Positions 17,172 through 25,984 of a stretch of DNA of 64,000 nt are shown here, piece by piece (within the stretch, counting starts at the first letter, position 1; the number at the start of each line of letters is the position of its first letter). A model generated the notes under the pieces. The model was not told the DNA's origin. It did not search any database and was given only the letters and a program-made list of their open reading frames with translations. The stretch spans positions 1-64,000 of the forward strand of contig JAQNCT010000007.1 of NCBI GenBank assembly GCA_029077825.1, given 5' to 3'. The stretch is from Acidocella sp. (GTDB lineage: Bacteria > Pseudomonadota > Alphaproteobacteria > Acetobacterales > Acetobacteraceae). Position numbers and translations under genes: made by a program.

Positions 17172-18671
17172 ATGTTTACCGAATATGAGCAATATGATGC
17201 GACCGGGCTGGCCGGGCTGGTGGCCGCCGGGCAGGTAACGGCTACTGAGGTGCTGGCGGCGGCCCTTGCCAGAATTGATGCGGGTGAGGCGAAATTTAAT
17301 GCCATCGCGGTGGATATGCGCAGCCGCGCCAAGGCGCAGGTAGAGGTGCTGGTGGCGCCACAGGCGCAGGCACCGCTTGCCGGGGTGTTCGCCGGGGTGC
17401 CGTTTTTATTGAAGGATATGGATTTAACCTACGCCGGTGAGCGCCTAACCTGCGGGGCGCTGGCGCTGCGTGATTACAAACCCACCGAAACCTCCGAGAT
17501 TGTGAAGCGCTATCTGGCCGCCGGGCTGGTGATTATGGGCAGCACCACCACGCCGGAACTGGCGTTGAAAGCCACCACCGAAACCGCGCTGCATGGCGCC
17601 ACGCGCAACCCATGGAATTTAAGCTGCACGCCGGGCGGCTCCTCAGGTGGGTCAGGTGCGGCGGTGGCGGCGGGGTATTTGCCGATGGCGGCGGCGGCGG
17701 ATGGCGGTGGGTCAATCAGGATTCCAGCCTCATATTGCGGGTTGTTTGGCTTAAAACCCTCGCGCGGGCGGGTGCCTTCTGGCCCGGCCGTGGGGGAGAA
17801 ATGGGATGGCTGTGATGTGACACTCGGGGTCTCACGCTCGGTGCGGGATTCCGCCGCGTTGCTGGATGCGCTGGCCGGCCCGGCGGTGGGGGACCCGTTT
17901 ATGATCGCGCCACCGGAGCGGCCTTATGTGGCTGAGATGGGTGCACCGGTTGGGCGTTTGCGGGTGGGGTTTTCAACCGTTTCACCAGTTGGCGGGGTGG
18001 TGGAACCTGAGATGGTAAAGGCTGTGCAGGCGGCGGCAAAACTGCTGGAATCGCTCGGGCATATTGTGGAGGAGGCAGCCCCGGCGGTGAACGGCGCGGC
18101 ATTGTCACGCTGTTACATGGGCATGTATTTTGGCCATGTGGCGGCGGCGGTGGCGAAGTTTGAAAAATTAGCCGGTGCGCGGGAGCGTTCATACCACCCT
18201 GATACGCGGGCGGTAGCACTTCTGGGGCGTTCGATGTCAGCCGAGGCATTTGTGACAATGCGCGCGGCATGGAATGATTTTGCCCGCGCGGTGGGTGCGT
18301 TTCATGAAATCTATGATGTGTATTTAACCCCCACCACTGCGATGGGGCCGGCGAAAATCGGCAGCCTGGAGACGCCGAAATTACAGCAGCAAATGGTGAA
18401 ACTGCTGGTGGCTGTGCGCGGTGGCGGGCTGCTGCTGAAGTCTGGCATTGTGGACAAATTGGCGTTTGAGAATTTGCAGCGCACGCCCTTTACCCAACTG
18501 GCGAACATGAGTTTCTGCCCGGCGATGTCAGTGCCGCTGCATTGGGGGGCGGATGGCATGCCGGTGGGGGTGCAGTTTTCAGCAAAACTCGGCGCCGAGG
18601 GGCTGCTGTTCCGGCTGGCCAGCCAGTTGGAAGCGGCCCAACCCTGGGCCCACCGGCGGGCGCTTGTTTAA
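17172..18671 (+). CDS. Amidase, amidase-signature family
   Basis: 499 residues. The Ser-cisSer-Lys triad is intact: Lys in PFLLKDMD (about 80), cis-Ser in the Gly/Ser-rich TPGGSSGGSGAAVAAG (about 153-168), and nucleophile Ser in DGGGSIRIPAS (about 176-186). The family hydrolyses carboxamides, including nylon oligomers, indoleacetamide and the GatA substrate; here the single gene without gatB/gatC argues against GatA. 49 bases separate it from rsmD. Its 3' end overlaps the convergent TM2 gene by 4 bases. Confidence 0.9.
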   Translation: MFTEYEQYDATGLAGLVAAGQVTATEVLAAALARIDAGEAKFNAIAVDMRSRAKAQVEVLVAPQAQAPLAGVFAGVPFLLKDMDLTYAGERLTCGALALRDYKPTETSEIVKRYLAAGLVIMGSTTTPELALKATTETALHGATRNPWNLSCTPGGSSGGSGAAVAAGYLPMAAAADGGGSIRIPASYCGLFGLKPSRGRVPSGPAVGEKWDGCDVTLGVSRSVRDSAALLDALAGPAVGDPFMIAPPERPYVAEMGAPVGRLRVGFSTVSPVGGVVEPEMVKAVQAAAKLLESLGHIVEEAAPAVNGAALSRCYMGMYFGHVAAAVAKFEKLAGARERSYHPDTRAVALLGRSMSAEAFVTMRAAWNDFARAVGAFHEIYDVYLTPTTAMGPAKIGSLETPKLQQQMVKLLVAVRGGGLLLKSGIVDKLAFENLQRTPFTQLANMSFCPAMSVPLHWGADGMPVGVQFSAKLGAEGLLFRLASQLEAAQPWAHRRALV

Positions 18672-18994
18672 TGATATTTGGCGGCAAACGCCTCATCGCT
18701 CATGGTGAGGTATAAAATCGCCTCTATAAATGCGACGATGGCAGGAATGAGCGTCCAGCAAAACAGCAAATATGCAAGACCCCACTTAACTTGGCCGAGA
18801 TAGAATTTATGCACGCCAAAGCCACCAAGAAAAAAAGCAAATAAAGCGGCCCCTACCCGGCTGCGCGACGAGCCGGCCACTGCTTGCCGGACGCCACATT
18901 TGGGGCAAATTTCGGCTTTGATGTTGATCAGCGCACCGCATTCAACACAATATTTCTCGGTGGCAGATTTTCGAGTGCTCGTCACATCCGACAT
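18668..18994 (-). CDS. Zinc-ribbon and TM2-domain membrane protein
   Basis: 108 residues. An N-terminal CVECG...CPKCG zinc ribbon (about 16-38) precedes a TM2 domain with two hydrophobic hairpin segments (AALFAFFLGGFGVHKFYLGQ and the LLFCWTLIPAIVAFIEAI region). GGFGVHKFYLG is the TM2 hallmark. The ATG at 18994 is backed by AGGA 10 bases upstream; a longer reading to 19087 has no such support. Function of bacterial TM2 proteins is poorly known. Confidence 0.85.
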   Translation of the reverse strand: MSDVTSTRKSATEKYCVECGALINIKAEICPKCGVRQAVAGSSRSRVGAALFAFFLGGFGVHKFYLGQVKWGLAYLLFCWTLIPAIVAFIEAILYLTMSDEAFAAKYH

Positions 18995-19151
18995 GGCGCA
19001 AATTTCCTGCAATAATGATTTCGGTTCACTGCCGTAATTTTTACCTGTTGAATAGACAAGCGCAAAAAATTTACATTCGCGGCGCAACTAAGCCCGCATC
19101 AGCTTATGCAGCCGGACCGCCTGCATCACCCGCCGATGGGCAGGCTGGCCT

Positions 19152-19434
19152 GTTTGAGTAACGAGAGGATTCCCGCCTTCGCGGGAATGACGGGTGGGGT
19201 GCGGGGGTAATGGTAGCGCGTTACGTCGTTCATCTCCGTCGTCATACTCGCGTAGGCGAGTATCTGTTTGAGTCATGAGAAGGTTCCCGCCTGCGCGGGA
19301 ATGACGAAAGGTGGTGCGGGAATGACGAAAAGAAGGGGTGGGAGGGCGGGCCGTCACCCCACCCCGTCATACTCGCGTAGGCGAGTATCTTTTTGAATGA
19401 CGAGAGGATTCCCGCCTGCGCGGGAATGACGGGA
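19152..19434. repeat. REP-like palindromic repeat cluster (two alternating types)
   Basis: This 363-base intergenic stretch has no credible gene. It holds three copies of type A, a hairpin ATTCCCGCCT-GCGCGGGAAT or close variant preceded by GAGAGG or GAGAAGG (19161-19192, 19275-19305, 19400-19432), and two copies of type B, CGTCATACTCGCGTAGGCGA (19240-19263, 19366-19389). B is followed by A twice (19240-19305 and 19366-19432), so the basic unit is a B-A pair of about 66 bases. Such elements are commonly mobilised by REP-associated transposases and can act as terminators between convergent or tandem genes. Confidence 0.85.
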
Positions 19435-19450
19435 AAGAGCGCGCGGCCGC

Positions 19451-20116
19451 TTAGCCCATCAGTTCAAACGGCCCGCCGGCTGCCAGCGCTTTTTGGTAGG
19501 CCGGGCGGGATTCAATGTTGCCAAGGTAGCTGGCCAGTTTGGGGGTAAGGGTGCCGCGTGTGGCGGCGGCCTGCAGCGGGAAGCTCATCATGATGTCAGC
19601 GCCGGTGAGTGCATCACCAGCGAAATAGGGAGCATTGCCAAGCTCACTGTCCCAAAATGCGATGTGGGTTTTGATCTGCGGGTCAAGATAGGATTTGATG
19701 ACCCCCTGGGTGATCATCCGCGCCACCGGCTTGATGAAAAACGGCAGTTGCGGGGATTTTGGGATGGCGCCAAAAATCAGCTTCATCACCAACAGCGGCA
19801 TGGCTGAACCCTCAGCATAATGCATCCAATAATTATACCGCAGCCGCTCCGCCGTGCCAGCCGCCGGGATCAGGCGGCCGTGGCCGTAGGTTTCAATAAG
19901 GTACTCCACAATCGCGCCGGTCTCGGCGATGGTTTTACCTGCATCAGTGATCACGGGTGATTTGCCGAGCGGGTGCACCGCCCGCAGTTCCGCCGGGGCC
20001 AGCATGGTTTTGGCATCGCGCTCATAGCGCTTAACCTCATAGGGGGTGCCAAGTTCCTCCAGCAGCCAGATGACACGCTGCGAGCGCGAATTGTTCAAAT
20101 GATGAACGATGACCAC
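19451..20116 (-). CDS. Glutathione S-transferase family protein
   Basis: 221 residues. The N-terminal thioredoxin-like domain (1-80) has HHLNNSRSQRVIWLLEELG, with the Ser-type active-site position, and the glutathione-binding GKSPVITDAGKTIAETGAIVEYL. The all-helical C-terminal domain follows. Substrate unknown. The gene lies 19 bases downstream of the phosphatase stop on the same strand. Confidence 0.9.
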   Translation of the reverse strand: MVIVHHLNNSRSQRVIWLLEELGTPYEVKRYERDAKTMLAPAELRAVHPLGKSPVITDAGKTIAETGAIVEYLIETYGHGRLIPAAGTAERLRYNYWMHYAEGSAMPLLVMKLIFGAIPKSPQLPFFIKPVARMITQGVIKSYLDPQIKTHIAFWDSELGNAPYFAGDALTGADIMMSFPLQAAATRGTLTPKLASYLGNIESRPAYQKALAAGGPFELMG

Positions 20117-20135
20117 GGCGGACCCCCTTAGATAG

Positions 20136-21062
20136 TTACGTATTGGTTAACGTATTTGCGTATAGCACCTTGCCGGTCATATCGATGAGGGAAAAATCAA
20201 GTTTCTGCGAGGATAGCGCGATGGTCATGAAGCCGTGCGCGCCGGAGGCGAAACCATCGCGCTTGGGCACACCGGGGTCGTAGGTTTCGGAGCCAGAGCC
20301 GTTGGTGACATAGGTGAGACCGTTGATTTTCACCACCTGCAAGCAATGGTCATGGCCATTGATGTAAATTTTCACATCATGCTTGCGCAAAATCGGGTCG
20401 AGCCTGGCGATCAGATCCGGCTGGTCATGATCATCACCGGTAACGGCGGTGTAGATCGGGTGGTGGCCGATGACGATTTTCCAGGGTGCGGTGGAGGCGG
20501 CAAGTGCGGCATCGAGCCAGCGCAACTGGGCATCAGAATCCTGGCCGGAAGTATCAACCTTGGTGCCGCTGTAGGCTTTGATGAAGGGCGAAGTGTCAAG
20601 ATAAAATACATCGGCCTTGCCGCCGTCTGGTAGGGCATAGGTTTCCTGGTAGTAGCGGGCGGGCAGCTGCCAGCGCTGGCTTTGTTTGGCATAGTCAAAC
20701 TGGGCTTGCACATTGCCGCGGTAATCATGGTTGCCCAGGGTGATCTTCCAGGGTGATTGCAGGGCTGCGGCGGTGTAAACCTGCTCGAAGGATTTTTGCC
20801 AGTGCGGGTCAGTAACGCTCTCGACACCGTTTTCATAGAAATTATCACCGAGTGAGATGGTGAATTGGCTGTTGATGGCGGCGGCGGTTTTGCCCATCTG
20901 CTCGGCGACATCCGTCTGGTTATCATGGCCCTTGCGGCCCCAATCGCCGATCAGGACAAAATTCAGCGGTGCAGCATCAGCGGATGCGGGGGCCAGCGGC
21001 AGAGCGGTGCTCGCCGTGAGGGTGGCGGAACTGGCCAGCAGGTGGCGGCGGGAAAGTTTCAC
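20136..21062 (-). CDS. TRAP-like acid phosphatase, metallophosphoesterase (GTG start, exported)
   Basis: 308 residues. Metal-site motifs appear in order: GDWGRKG (about 38), GDNFYENG (with the Tyr ligand typical of purple acid phosphatases), GNHDYRG, IGHHPIYT and NGHDHCLQ. This set matches tartrate-resistant (type 5) acid phosphatases, Fe-dependent phosphomonoesterases acting outside the cytoplasm. The N-terminus KLSRRHLLASS is Tat-like. The GTG at 21062 is preferred because AAGGAG lies 7 bases upstream; an ATG at 21101 would add a tail without support. It may serve phosphate scavenging; no Pho box was identified. Confidence 0.87.
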   Translation of the reverse strand: MKLSRRHLLASSATLTASTALPLAPASADAAPLNFVLIGDWGRKGHDNQTDVAEQMGKTAAAINSQFTISLGDNFYENGVESVTDPHWQKSFEQVYTAAALQSPWKITLGNHDYRGNVQAQFDYAKQSQRWQLPARYYQETYALPDGGKADVFYLDTSPFIKAYSGTKVDTSGQDSDAQLRWLDAALAASTAPWKIVIGHHPIYTAVTGDDHDQPDLIARLDPILRKHDVKIYINGHDHCLQVVKINGLTYVTNGSGSETYDPGVPKRDGFASGAHGFMTIALSSQKLDFSLIDMTGKVLYANTLTNT

Positions 21063-21131
21063 GGGGTAACTCCTTAAAAGTCTGTCGCCGCCATAGCTCA
21101 TTCGCGGGGCGTTGAACGTGACGGTTTTGTG

Positions 21132-22559
21132 TCAGTCGCCATAGCCGACAATGCCTTTGATTTCGAGAAAATCATTGAGGGCAAAATCAGCATATTCGCG
21201 GCCATTGCCGGATTGTTTATAGCCGCCAAACGGGGCGATGAAGTCACTGTCCGGATAGTTGAGATACACGCTGCCGGCGCGCATTTGGGCGGCCACCGCG
21301 CGCACCTGTTCAATATTTTTGCCCTGGATGTAGGCGGCCAGACCGTACACCGTATCATTGGCGATCTCGATGGCTTCCCCGAGCGTGTCATACGGCAGAA
21401 TGGACAGCACCGGGCCGAAAATTTCCTCGACCGCGATGGTCATGCCGCGGGTGACATTGCCGAACACCGTCGGGCGGGCATAATAACCTTGGTTGAGCCC
21501 GGTAGGGCGGCCAAGCCCGCCAGCGGCTAGTATGGCACCCTCATCAATGCCGGATTTGATCAACCGCTGCACTTTGTCATATTGGGTTTGGCTGACCAGC
21601 GGGCCCAGAATGGTATGGGGGTCATGCGGGTCGCCGGTGATTTGTTTATTGGCTTCATCAGCGGCGATTGCCAATGCGGCATCATGCAAATGGCGGGGCA
21701 CCAGCATTCTGGTGGCGGCATCACAGGATTGGCCGGAGTTCACAAAGCAGGCGGCAATGCCACCGCGCACGGCGGCATCCAGATCGACATCGGGGAGTAA
21801 TATGTTGGCGGATTTGCCGCCCAGCTCCTGGCAGACGCGCTTGACCGTATCGGCCGCGGTTTTGGCAACAATGATGCCAGCGCGGGTGGAGCCGGTAAAG
21901 GACATCATGGCCACATCCGGGTGTTCCGCCAGTTTTTGCCCCACCGAGGGGCCATCGCCATTGACCAGATTGAACACGCCCGGTGGCACGCCGGCCTCGT
22001 GCATGATCTCAGCGAAGATAATGGCATTCAGCGGCGCGATTTCACTGGGCTTGAGCACCATGGTGTTGCCGCCCGCCAGAGCGGGGGCCACCTTGCAGAC
22101 AATCTGGTTGAGCGGCCAGTTCCAGGGGGTGATAAGGCCGCACACGCCGATGGGCTCTTTTACCACCAGGGTGCTGCCGCGTGTTTCGGTGAAGGCAAAA
22201 TCCTCATACACCTGGATCAGCGCCTTGAAATGTGCCTGCCCGACAAACGCCTGGGAATGGCGCGCAAAGCCAATCGGCGCGCCCATTTCGGTGCAGCAGG
22301 CTGCCGCAATGTCATCCATCCGGCGCTCATAAATGGCCAGGATGGTTTGTAAAAGCTCCATGCGCTCGGCTTTGGTGGTGCGGGCAAAGCCAGGGAAAGC
22401 GGCTTTGGCGGCGGCCACCGCCCGGTTGACATCAAGCGCGCTGCCGCCGGAAATTTCGGCAAATACCGCCTCGGTGGCCGGGTTGATGACCGCAATGCGG
22501 TTGGGCAGCAACGGGTCAACCCAGGTGCCGTCAATGTAGAATTTCAGGTGATTTGGCAT
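21132..22559 (-). CDS. NAD(P)-dependent aldehyde dehydrogenase
   Basis: 475 residues of the ALDH superfamily. Conserved pieces: ITPWNWPLNQ (about 144), KPSEIAPLNA, the nucleotide-binding FTGSTRAG, catalytic Glu in QELGGKSAN (about 250), catalytic Cys in NSGQSCDAATRM (about 284), and EEIFGPVLSI. The substrate is not predictable from sequence. Given the CYP153-like P450 elsewhere in the window a fatty-aldehyde role is possible but not indicated by position. Divergent from cbpA with 120 bases between them. Confidence 0.92.
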   Translation of the reverse strand: MPNHLKFYIDGTWVDPLLPNRIAVINPATEAVFAEISGGSALDVNRAVAAAKAAFPGFARTTKAERMELLQTILAIYERRMDDIAAACCTEMGAPIGFARHSQAFVGQAHFKALIQVYEDFAFTETRGSTLVVKEPIGVCGLITPWNWPLNQIVCKVAPALAGGNTMVLKPSEIAPLNAIIFAEIMHEAGVPPGVFNLVNGDGPSVGQKLAEHPDVAMMSFTGSTRAGIIVAKTAADTVKRVCQELGGKSANILLPDVDLDAAVRGGIAACFVNSGQSCDAATRMLVPRHLHDAALAIAADEANKQITGDPHDPHTILGPLVSQTQYDKVQRLIKSGIDEGAILAAGGLGRPTGLNQGYYARPTVFGNVTRGMTIAVEEIFGPVLSILPYDTLGEAIEIANDTVYGLAAYIQGKNIEQVRAVAAQMRAGSVYLNYPDSDFIAPFGGYKQSGNGREYADFALNDFLEIKGIVGYGD

Positions 22560-22679
22560 AGCACTCCTGGTGGGTCATAGTTGGAGGAAGGTTTATAACA
22601 CGCAATATAGCCATGGGTTTGACCGCAGGATGCGCCTTTTGCATTCACCACCTGATAACAACCAATTTTTGAGGGCACG

Positions 22680-23630
22680 ATGGCTGAGGATCTTTATAAA
22701 GTTCTGGGGGTGGCAAAAGGGGCCAGTGCTGATGATGTGCGCAAGGCCTACCGCAAGCTCGCCAAGCTGCACCACCCGGATTTGAACCCCGGCAACAAAG
22801 TGGCTGAGGAAAAATTCAAGCTGGTTTCAGCAGCGAATGAAATATTGTCAGACCCTGCCAAGCGGGCGCGTTATGATGCCGGGGCGATTGATGAGAGCGG
22901 GGCTGAAAAAGCGCCAAGATATAATTATCGCCAATATGCCGACAGCGCCGCCGGGCAGCGCTACGCGGCGGGCGGTGGTGCCGGTGCAGGTGCTGGTACA
23001 GGTGCGGGCGGCGGGTATGGTGGTGAGAATTTTGAGGATTTATTTTCTACCATTTTCAGCAACCGGGCTGGCGGCGCGAATGTGCCGGCACGCGGTTCAG
23101 ATGCACATTACGTATTGACCGCGGAATTTCTGGAAGCGGTGAACGGTGCGACCAAACGGTTGATTTTGCCAGATGGTCAGGCTTTGGATGTGAAAATTCC
23201 GCCCGGCACCACTGAAGGCGATGTGCTGCGGTTGCGCGGGCGTGGCAACCCGGGGCGGGCCAATGGCCCGGCGGGCGATGCAAAAATTGAGATCAACGTA
23301 GCAGCGCATAAATTTTATACCCGCGATGGCCAGGATATCAGGCTGGATTTGCCCATCACGCTGCACGAGGCAGTGCTGGGGGGGAAGGTGACAGTGCCAA
23401 CCCCAGCGGGCCCGGTGGCCATGACCATCAAGGCGCATAGTGACAATGGCACACAGCTGCGCCTGCGTGGCCGGGGCGTGCCAGCCCACGGCGATAATCC
23501 AGCGGGCGATTTATATGTTAATTTGCGGGTGATGGTAGGCCAGCCAGACGCCGCGTTAGAGGCGTTTTTACAAGGCTGGAAGCCAGCCCATCCGCAAGAC
23601 CCGCGGGCTGGCATGGAGGCGGTGAAATGA
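22680..23630 (+). CDS. cbpA: DnaJ-class co-chaperone / curved-DNA-binding protein CbpA
   Basis: 316 residues. The J domain (about 4-70) has the invariant HPD in [10 protein letters not shown]; then a Gly/Ala-rich linker (about 97-117) and two C-terminal substrate-binding domains. The DnaJ cysteine-rich zinc finger is absent, which is the type II/CbpA architecture. Partner of DnaK; CbpA also binds curved DNA in E. coli. Immediately followed by cbpM, its known modulator. Confidence 0.93.
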   Translation: MAEDLYKVLGVAKGASADDVRKAYRKLAKLHHPDLNPGNKVAEEKFKLVSAANEILSDPAKRARYDAGAIDESGAEKAPRYNYRQYADSAAGQRYAAGGGAGAGAGTGAGGGYGGENFEDLFSTIFSNRAGGANVPARGSDAHYVLTAEFLEAVNGATKRLILPDGQALDVKIPPGTTEGDVLRLRGRGNPGRANGPAGDAKIEINVAAHKFYTRDGQDIRLDLPITLHEAVLGGKVTVPTPAGPVAMTIKAHSDNGTQLRLRGRGVPAHGDNPAGDLYVNLRVMVGQPDAALEAFLQGWKPAHPQDPRAGMEAVK

Positions 23631-23947
23631 TCAGCCTGGAGCGGATATTTGTGGAAATTCATGAATTATCGCCAGCCGATTTGAACCATTGGATTGCGCA
23701 AAATCTGGTGCGCCCGTTGGGCGGCCCGGGGGCGTATCAGTTCCAGGAGATTGATATTGCCCGTATCCGGTTGATTATGACCTTGCGTGATGAGTTGGAA
23801 ATTGCTGAACCGGCGCTGCCGACGGTACTTTCGTTGCTTGACCAGCTATATGATTTACGCCGCCAGATGCGCCGGTTGAACGCGGCGGTGGAACATACCG
23901 TGCCGCAGGAGATTCGCGCCGCATTGCTGCGGCACTTAGATGGCTAG
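23627..23947 (+). CDS. cbpM: CbpM-like chaperone modulator
   Basis: 106 residues, mainly helical, with MerR-HTH-like N-terminal features ([21 protein letters not shown], then [12 protein letters not shown]) and a C-terminal helix ([20 protein letters not shown]). CbpM binds the J domain of CbpA and blocks both its DNA binding and its co-chaperone activity. The ATGA overlap with cbpA supports stoichiometric co-translation. Confidence 0.88.
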   Translation: MISLERIFVEIHELSPADLNHWIAQNLVRPLGGPGAYQFQEIDIARIRLIMTLRDELEIAEPALPTVLSLLDQLYDLRRQMRRLNAAVEHTVPQEIRAALLRHLDG

Positions 23948-24010
23948 GGTAAGTTCGCACAGCCAACTGCCAGCCCCGCAAGACCACAGCACTTGCCGCT
24001 GGAAAGTTTT

Positions 24011-24025
24011 GGTTAAGGCTTAACC
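24011..24025. promoter_or_regulatory. Palindrome GGTTAA-GGC-TTAACC before the methyltransferase gene
   Basis: A perfect 6-base inverted repeat with a 3-base centre, 15 bases before the ATG at 24041. Its place suggests an operator or a site near the ribosome-binding region. Nothing else in the window repeats it, and no regulator is assigned. Confidence 0.35.
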
Positions 24026-24040
24026 GTTACGTTTGGTTGC

Positions 24041-24961
24041 ATGGACGGTGATGTAAGTTTCGAGGCTGATATTTGGTCTAACTGGCTGCGCAACCACCGC
24101 CATGGCGGCGATGCTGATTATGAGCGCCACGTGCACAGCCGGGTGGCGGCCTATGTGAAGCGTGTGCTGGACGGCGCCAAATTATGGCCAGACACAACCA
24201 TGCTTGACATTGGGTCAGGCGAGGGGGCGGTGGGTTTTGCCGCGATTGAGCGTTTGGGCGCGCGCTTGCAGGTTATGTTTATTGATATTTCACCGGCTTT
24301 GCTGCGCCATGCTGAGGCGCTGGCACTTTGTGCGGGTGTGGCCAAACAATGCCAGTTTTTGCAGGCATCAGTTGAGCGCATGCCGGCGCTGGCTGATGAG
24401 ACAATGGATGTGGTGACCAGCCGTGCGGCGTTGGCCTATGTGGCTGACAAGCCAGCAGCACTGCGCGAGTGCTTCAGGGTGTTAAAGCCGGGCGGGCGCA
24501 TTTCAATCGGTGAGCCGATGTTCCGTGATGAGGCAATGGTGGCTGCAGCACTGGGTGAAGTTTTGGCGGCGCGCCCGCAGGGCCACCCAGACCGGTTGCT
24601 GCCCCTGGTGCAGCGCTGGCAGGCCGCGCAGTTTCCGGCCACGGCTGAGGGGATCGCCGCACACCCGCTAACCAACTTTAGTGAGCGTGATCTGGTAAGG
24701 TTTTTTCAGCAGGCGGGGTTTTGCCAGATTCACTTGGAGCTTCATATTGATGTGTGCCAGCCCACGCCCATGCCGTGGGAGGTGTTTATCAACACCTCAC
24801 CCCACCCGCTGGCGCCAACCTTGGCGGAAATAATGTCAACCAGATTTGATGCCGAGGCGCGGGGTATTTTTGAGCACGCCATGCGCCCCACTGTTGTATC
24901 AGGCAACCGCACCTGTGTGGACCGCATGGCCTATGTAACCGCAATGAAACCGCATTTTTAA
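24041..24961 (+). CDS. SAM-dependent methyltransferase (class I), substrate unknown
   Basis: 306 residues. SAM-binding motif I is MLDIGSGEGAVGFAA (about 54-68), an acidic strand-2 end follows in FIDISPALLRHAE, and post-motif blocks read SRAALAYVADKPAALRECFRVLKPGGRISIGEP, typical of Methyltransf_11 proteins such as UbiE-like enzymes. The C-terminal third (about 190-306) is not recognised. Stands alone and converges with the cytochrome c gene. Not assignable to a pathway. Confidence 0.85.
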   Translation: MDGDVSFEADIWSNWLRNHRHGGDADYERHVHSRVAAYVKRVLDGAKLWPDTTMLDIGSGEGAVGFAAIERLGARLQVMFIDISPALLRHAEALALCAGVAKQCQFLQASVERMPALADETMDVVTSRAALAYVADKPAALRECFRVLKPGGRISIGEPMFRDEAMVAAALGEVLAARPQGHPDRLLPLVQRWQAAQFPATAEGIAAHPLTNFSERDLVRFFQQAGFCQIHLELHIDVCQPTPMPWEVFINTSPHPLAPTLAEIMSTRFDAEARGIFEHAMRPTVVSGNRTCVDRMAYVTAMKPHF

Positions 24962-24967
24962 ATGCCG

Positions 24968-24985
24968 CTGGGGGCTAACCCCCCA
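24968..24985. terminator. Possible bidirectional terminator hairpin
   Basis: TGGGGG-CTAAC-CCCCCA lies between the convergent methyltransferase and cytochrome c genes. There is no clear T-run on either side, so termination is inferred from the stem and its position. Confidence 0.35.
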
Positions 24986-25024
24986 ACAGTTTGCCCGCTT
25001 AGGAGCGCTGCTTGAGAGCGCGAC

Positions 25025-25444
25025 CTAGGAATGTAGCGTGCGCAAGTAGGCAATAATGTCCTTGCCTTGCGCGTTGGTTAATATGCCCTTCCAGGCCAGC
25101 ATTGGCTTGTCCAGTGTTTCACCGTCTTCGTCTCTGTCATTCATAATGGCGCGCAAAATCAAAGCATCGCTATTGTGGTAGGTTTTCTCCAGGCCTGGGG
25201 CGCGCAGATTGGCTGAGATGGCTGAGCCGAATTTTTTACCACCAGCGCCGTTGGCCATGTGGCAACTGGCGCAGTTGCTGGCGTAAAGCGCTGCCCCGCT
25301 TGCTACATTGGCGGCAACGTTGGTTGCAACATTGGCATTGGTGGTCTGGGCTGAGGCCATAGCTGGCGTGGCGATGCCGGTGAACATGGCAGTGGTGAGT
25401 AACATGGTTGCGAGCGCAAATGAGGCTTTGAGGGGTAGCTGCAT
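25025..25444 (-). CDS. Periplasmic monoheme c-type cytochrome
   Basis: 139 residues with a Sec signal peptide (hydrophobic ASFALATMLLTTAMFTGIAT, cleavage near AMASAQ). After an Ala/Asn-rich linker comes the heme site CASCH (about residue 61), and a Met axial ligand is likely in DKPMLAWKG. Overall a cytochrome c class I domain like subunits of alcohol/aldehyde dehydrogenase systems or stand-alone electron carriers. It follows coq7 by 23 bases on the same strand, so it probably belongs to the dsbB-coq7 run of redox genes. Confidence 0.88.
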   Translation of the reverse strand: MQLPLKASFALATMLLTTAMFTGIATPAMASAQTTNANVATNVAANVASGAALYASNCASCHMANGAGGKKFGSAISANLRAPGLEKTYHNSDALILRAIMNDRDEDGETLDKPMLAWKGILTNAQGKDIIAYLRTLHS

Positions 25445-25467
25445 GGGGTATTTATCCTGTATGGTGG

Positions 25468-25977
25468 TTAGATTTGTTCAGAGATTTTAATGGCAGCTTT
25501 GCAGCCGGTTTTAATAATTGCTGCCAGAACGCGGTAGCCTGGGGTTTTTTCAGCATCATTGGCCAGACCAATGTCGCGGTGCTCAAGTTCCTCAGCACGA
25601 AACTCAGCGATGGTGGCACGCAGCGGGGCTTCATCATCAGCGAGGGCAGTTTCCTGGGCTAAATAATGCTCATTGATGGTTTCCTCGACCGCCACCGTGC
25701 AGGCCATGGCGGCGCGAGTGCCCAGTGCGGCGGTAGCAGCGCCCAAAGCAAACCCGGCGATGTGCCAAATGGGAAGCAAGGCGGTGGGGCGCACCCGGCG
25801 TTCAGTGATGAGTTTGGTGAATGTATCCAGATGATGTTGCTCTTGCTCTTTCATATGCCGCAAGGTGGCACCGTGCGGGCCGCGCCCCAGTACCGCCAAC
25901 TGCCCGGCATAAATACGGGCGGCGCCATATTCACCGGCATGGTCAACCCTGATAAAACGCTTGATTTGATCGCTCAT
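25468..25977 (-). CDS. coq7: 2-octaprenyl-3-methyl-6-methoxy-1,4-benzoquinol hydroxylase Coq7/UbiF-type
   Basis: Di-iron monooxygenase of ubiquinone synthesis. 169 residues with both carboxylate/His ligand sets: RVDHAGEYGA (about 11), KEQEQHHLDTF (about 43), VEETINEHY (about 96) and EELEHRDIGL (about 127). Alphaproteobacteria often use Coq7 in place of UbiF. Located between dsbB and the cytochrome c gene. Confidence 0.95.
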   Translation of the reverse strand: MSDQIKRFIRVDHAGEYGAARIYAGQLAVLGRGPHGATLRHMKEQEQHHLDTFTKLITERRVRPTALLPIWHIAGFALGAATAALGTRAAMACTVAVEETINEHYLAQETALADDEAPLRATIAEFRAEELEHRDIGLANDAEKTPGYRVLAAIIKTGCKAAIKISEQI

Positions 25978-25984
25978 GGAAGCC

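Noticed and set aside
19088-19357. 89-codon open frame over the repeat cluster
   Set aside because: The translation consists of the palindromic repeats (repeated RHSRAGG/RHSREGG); not a gene.
19152-19434. CRISPR-like array
   Set aside because: Repeats are of two types, palindromic and irregularly spaced, with no uniform unique spacers and no cas genes.
21493-22332. 279-codon open frame on the plus strand
   Set aside because: Antisense to the aldehyde dehydrogenase, which carries its complete active site.
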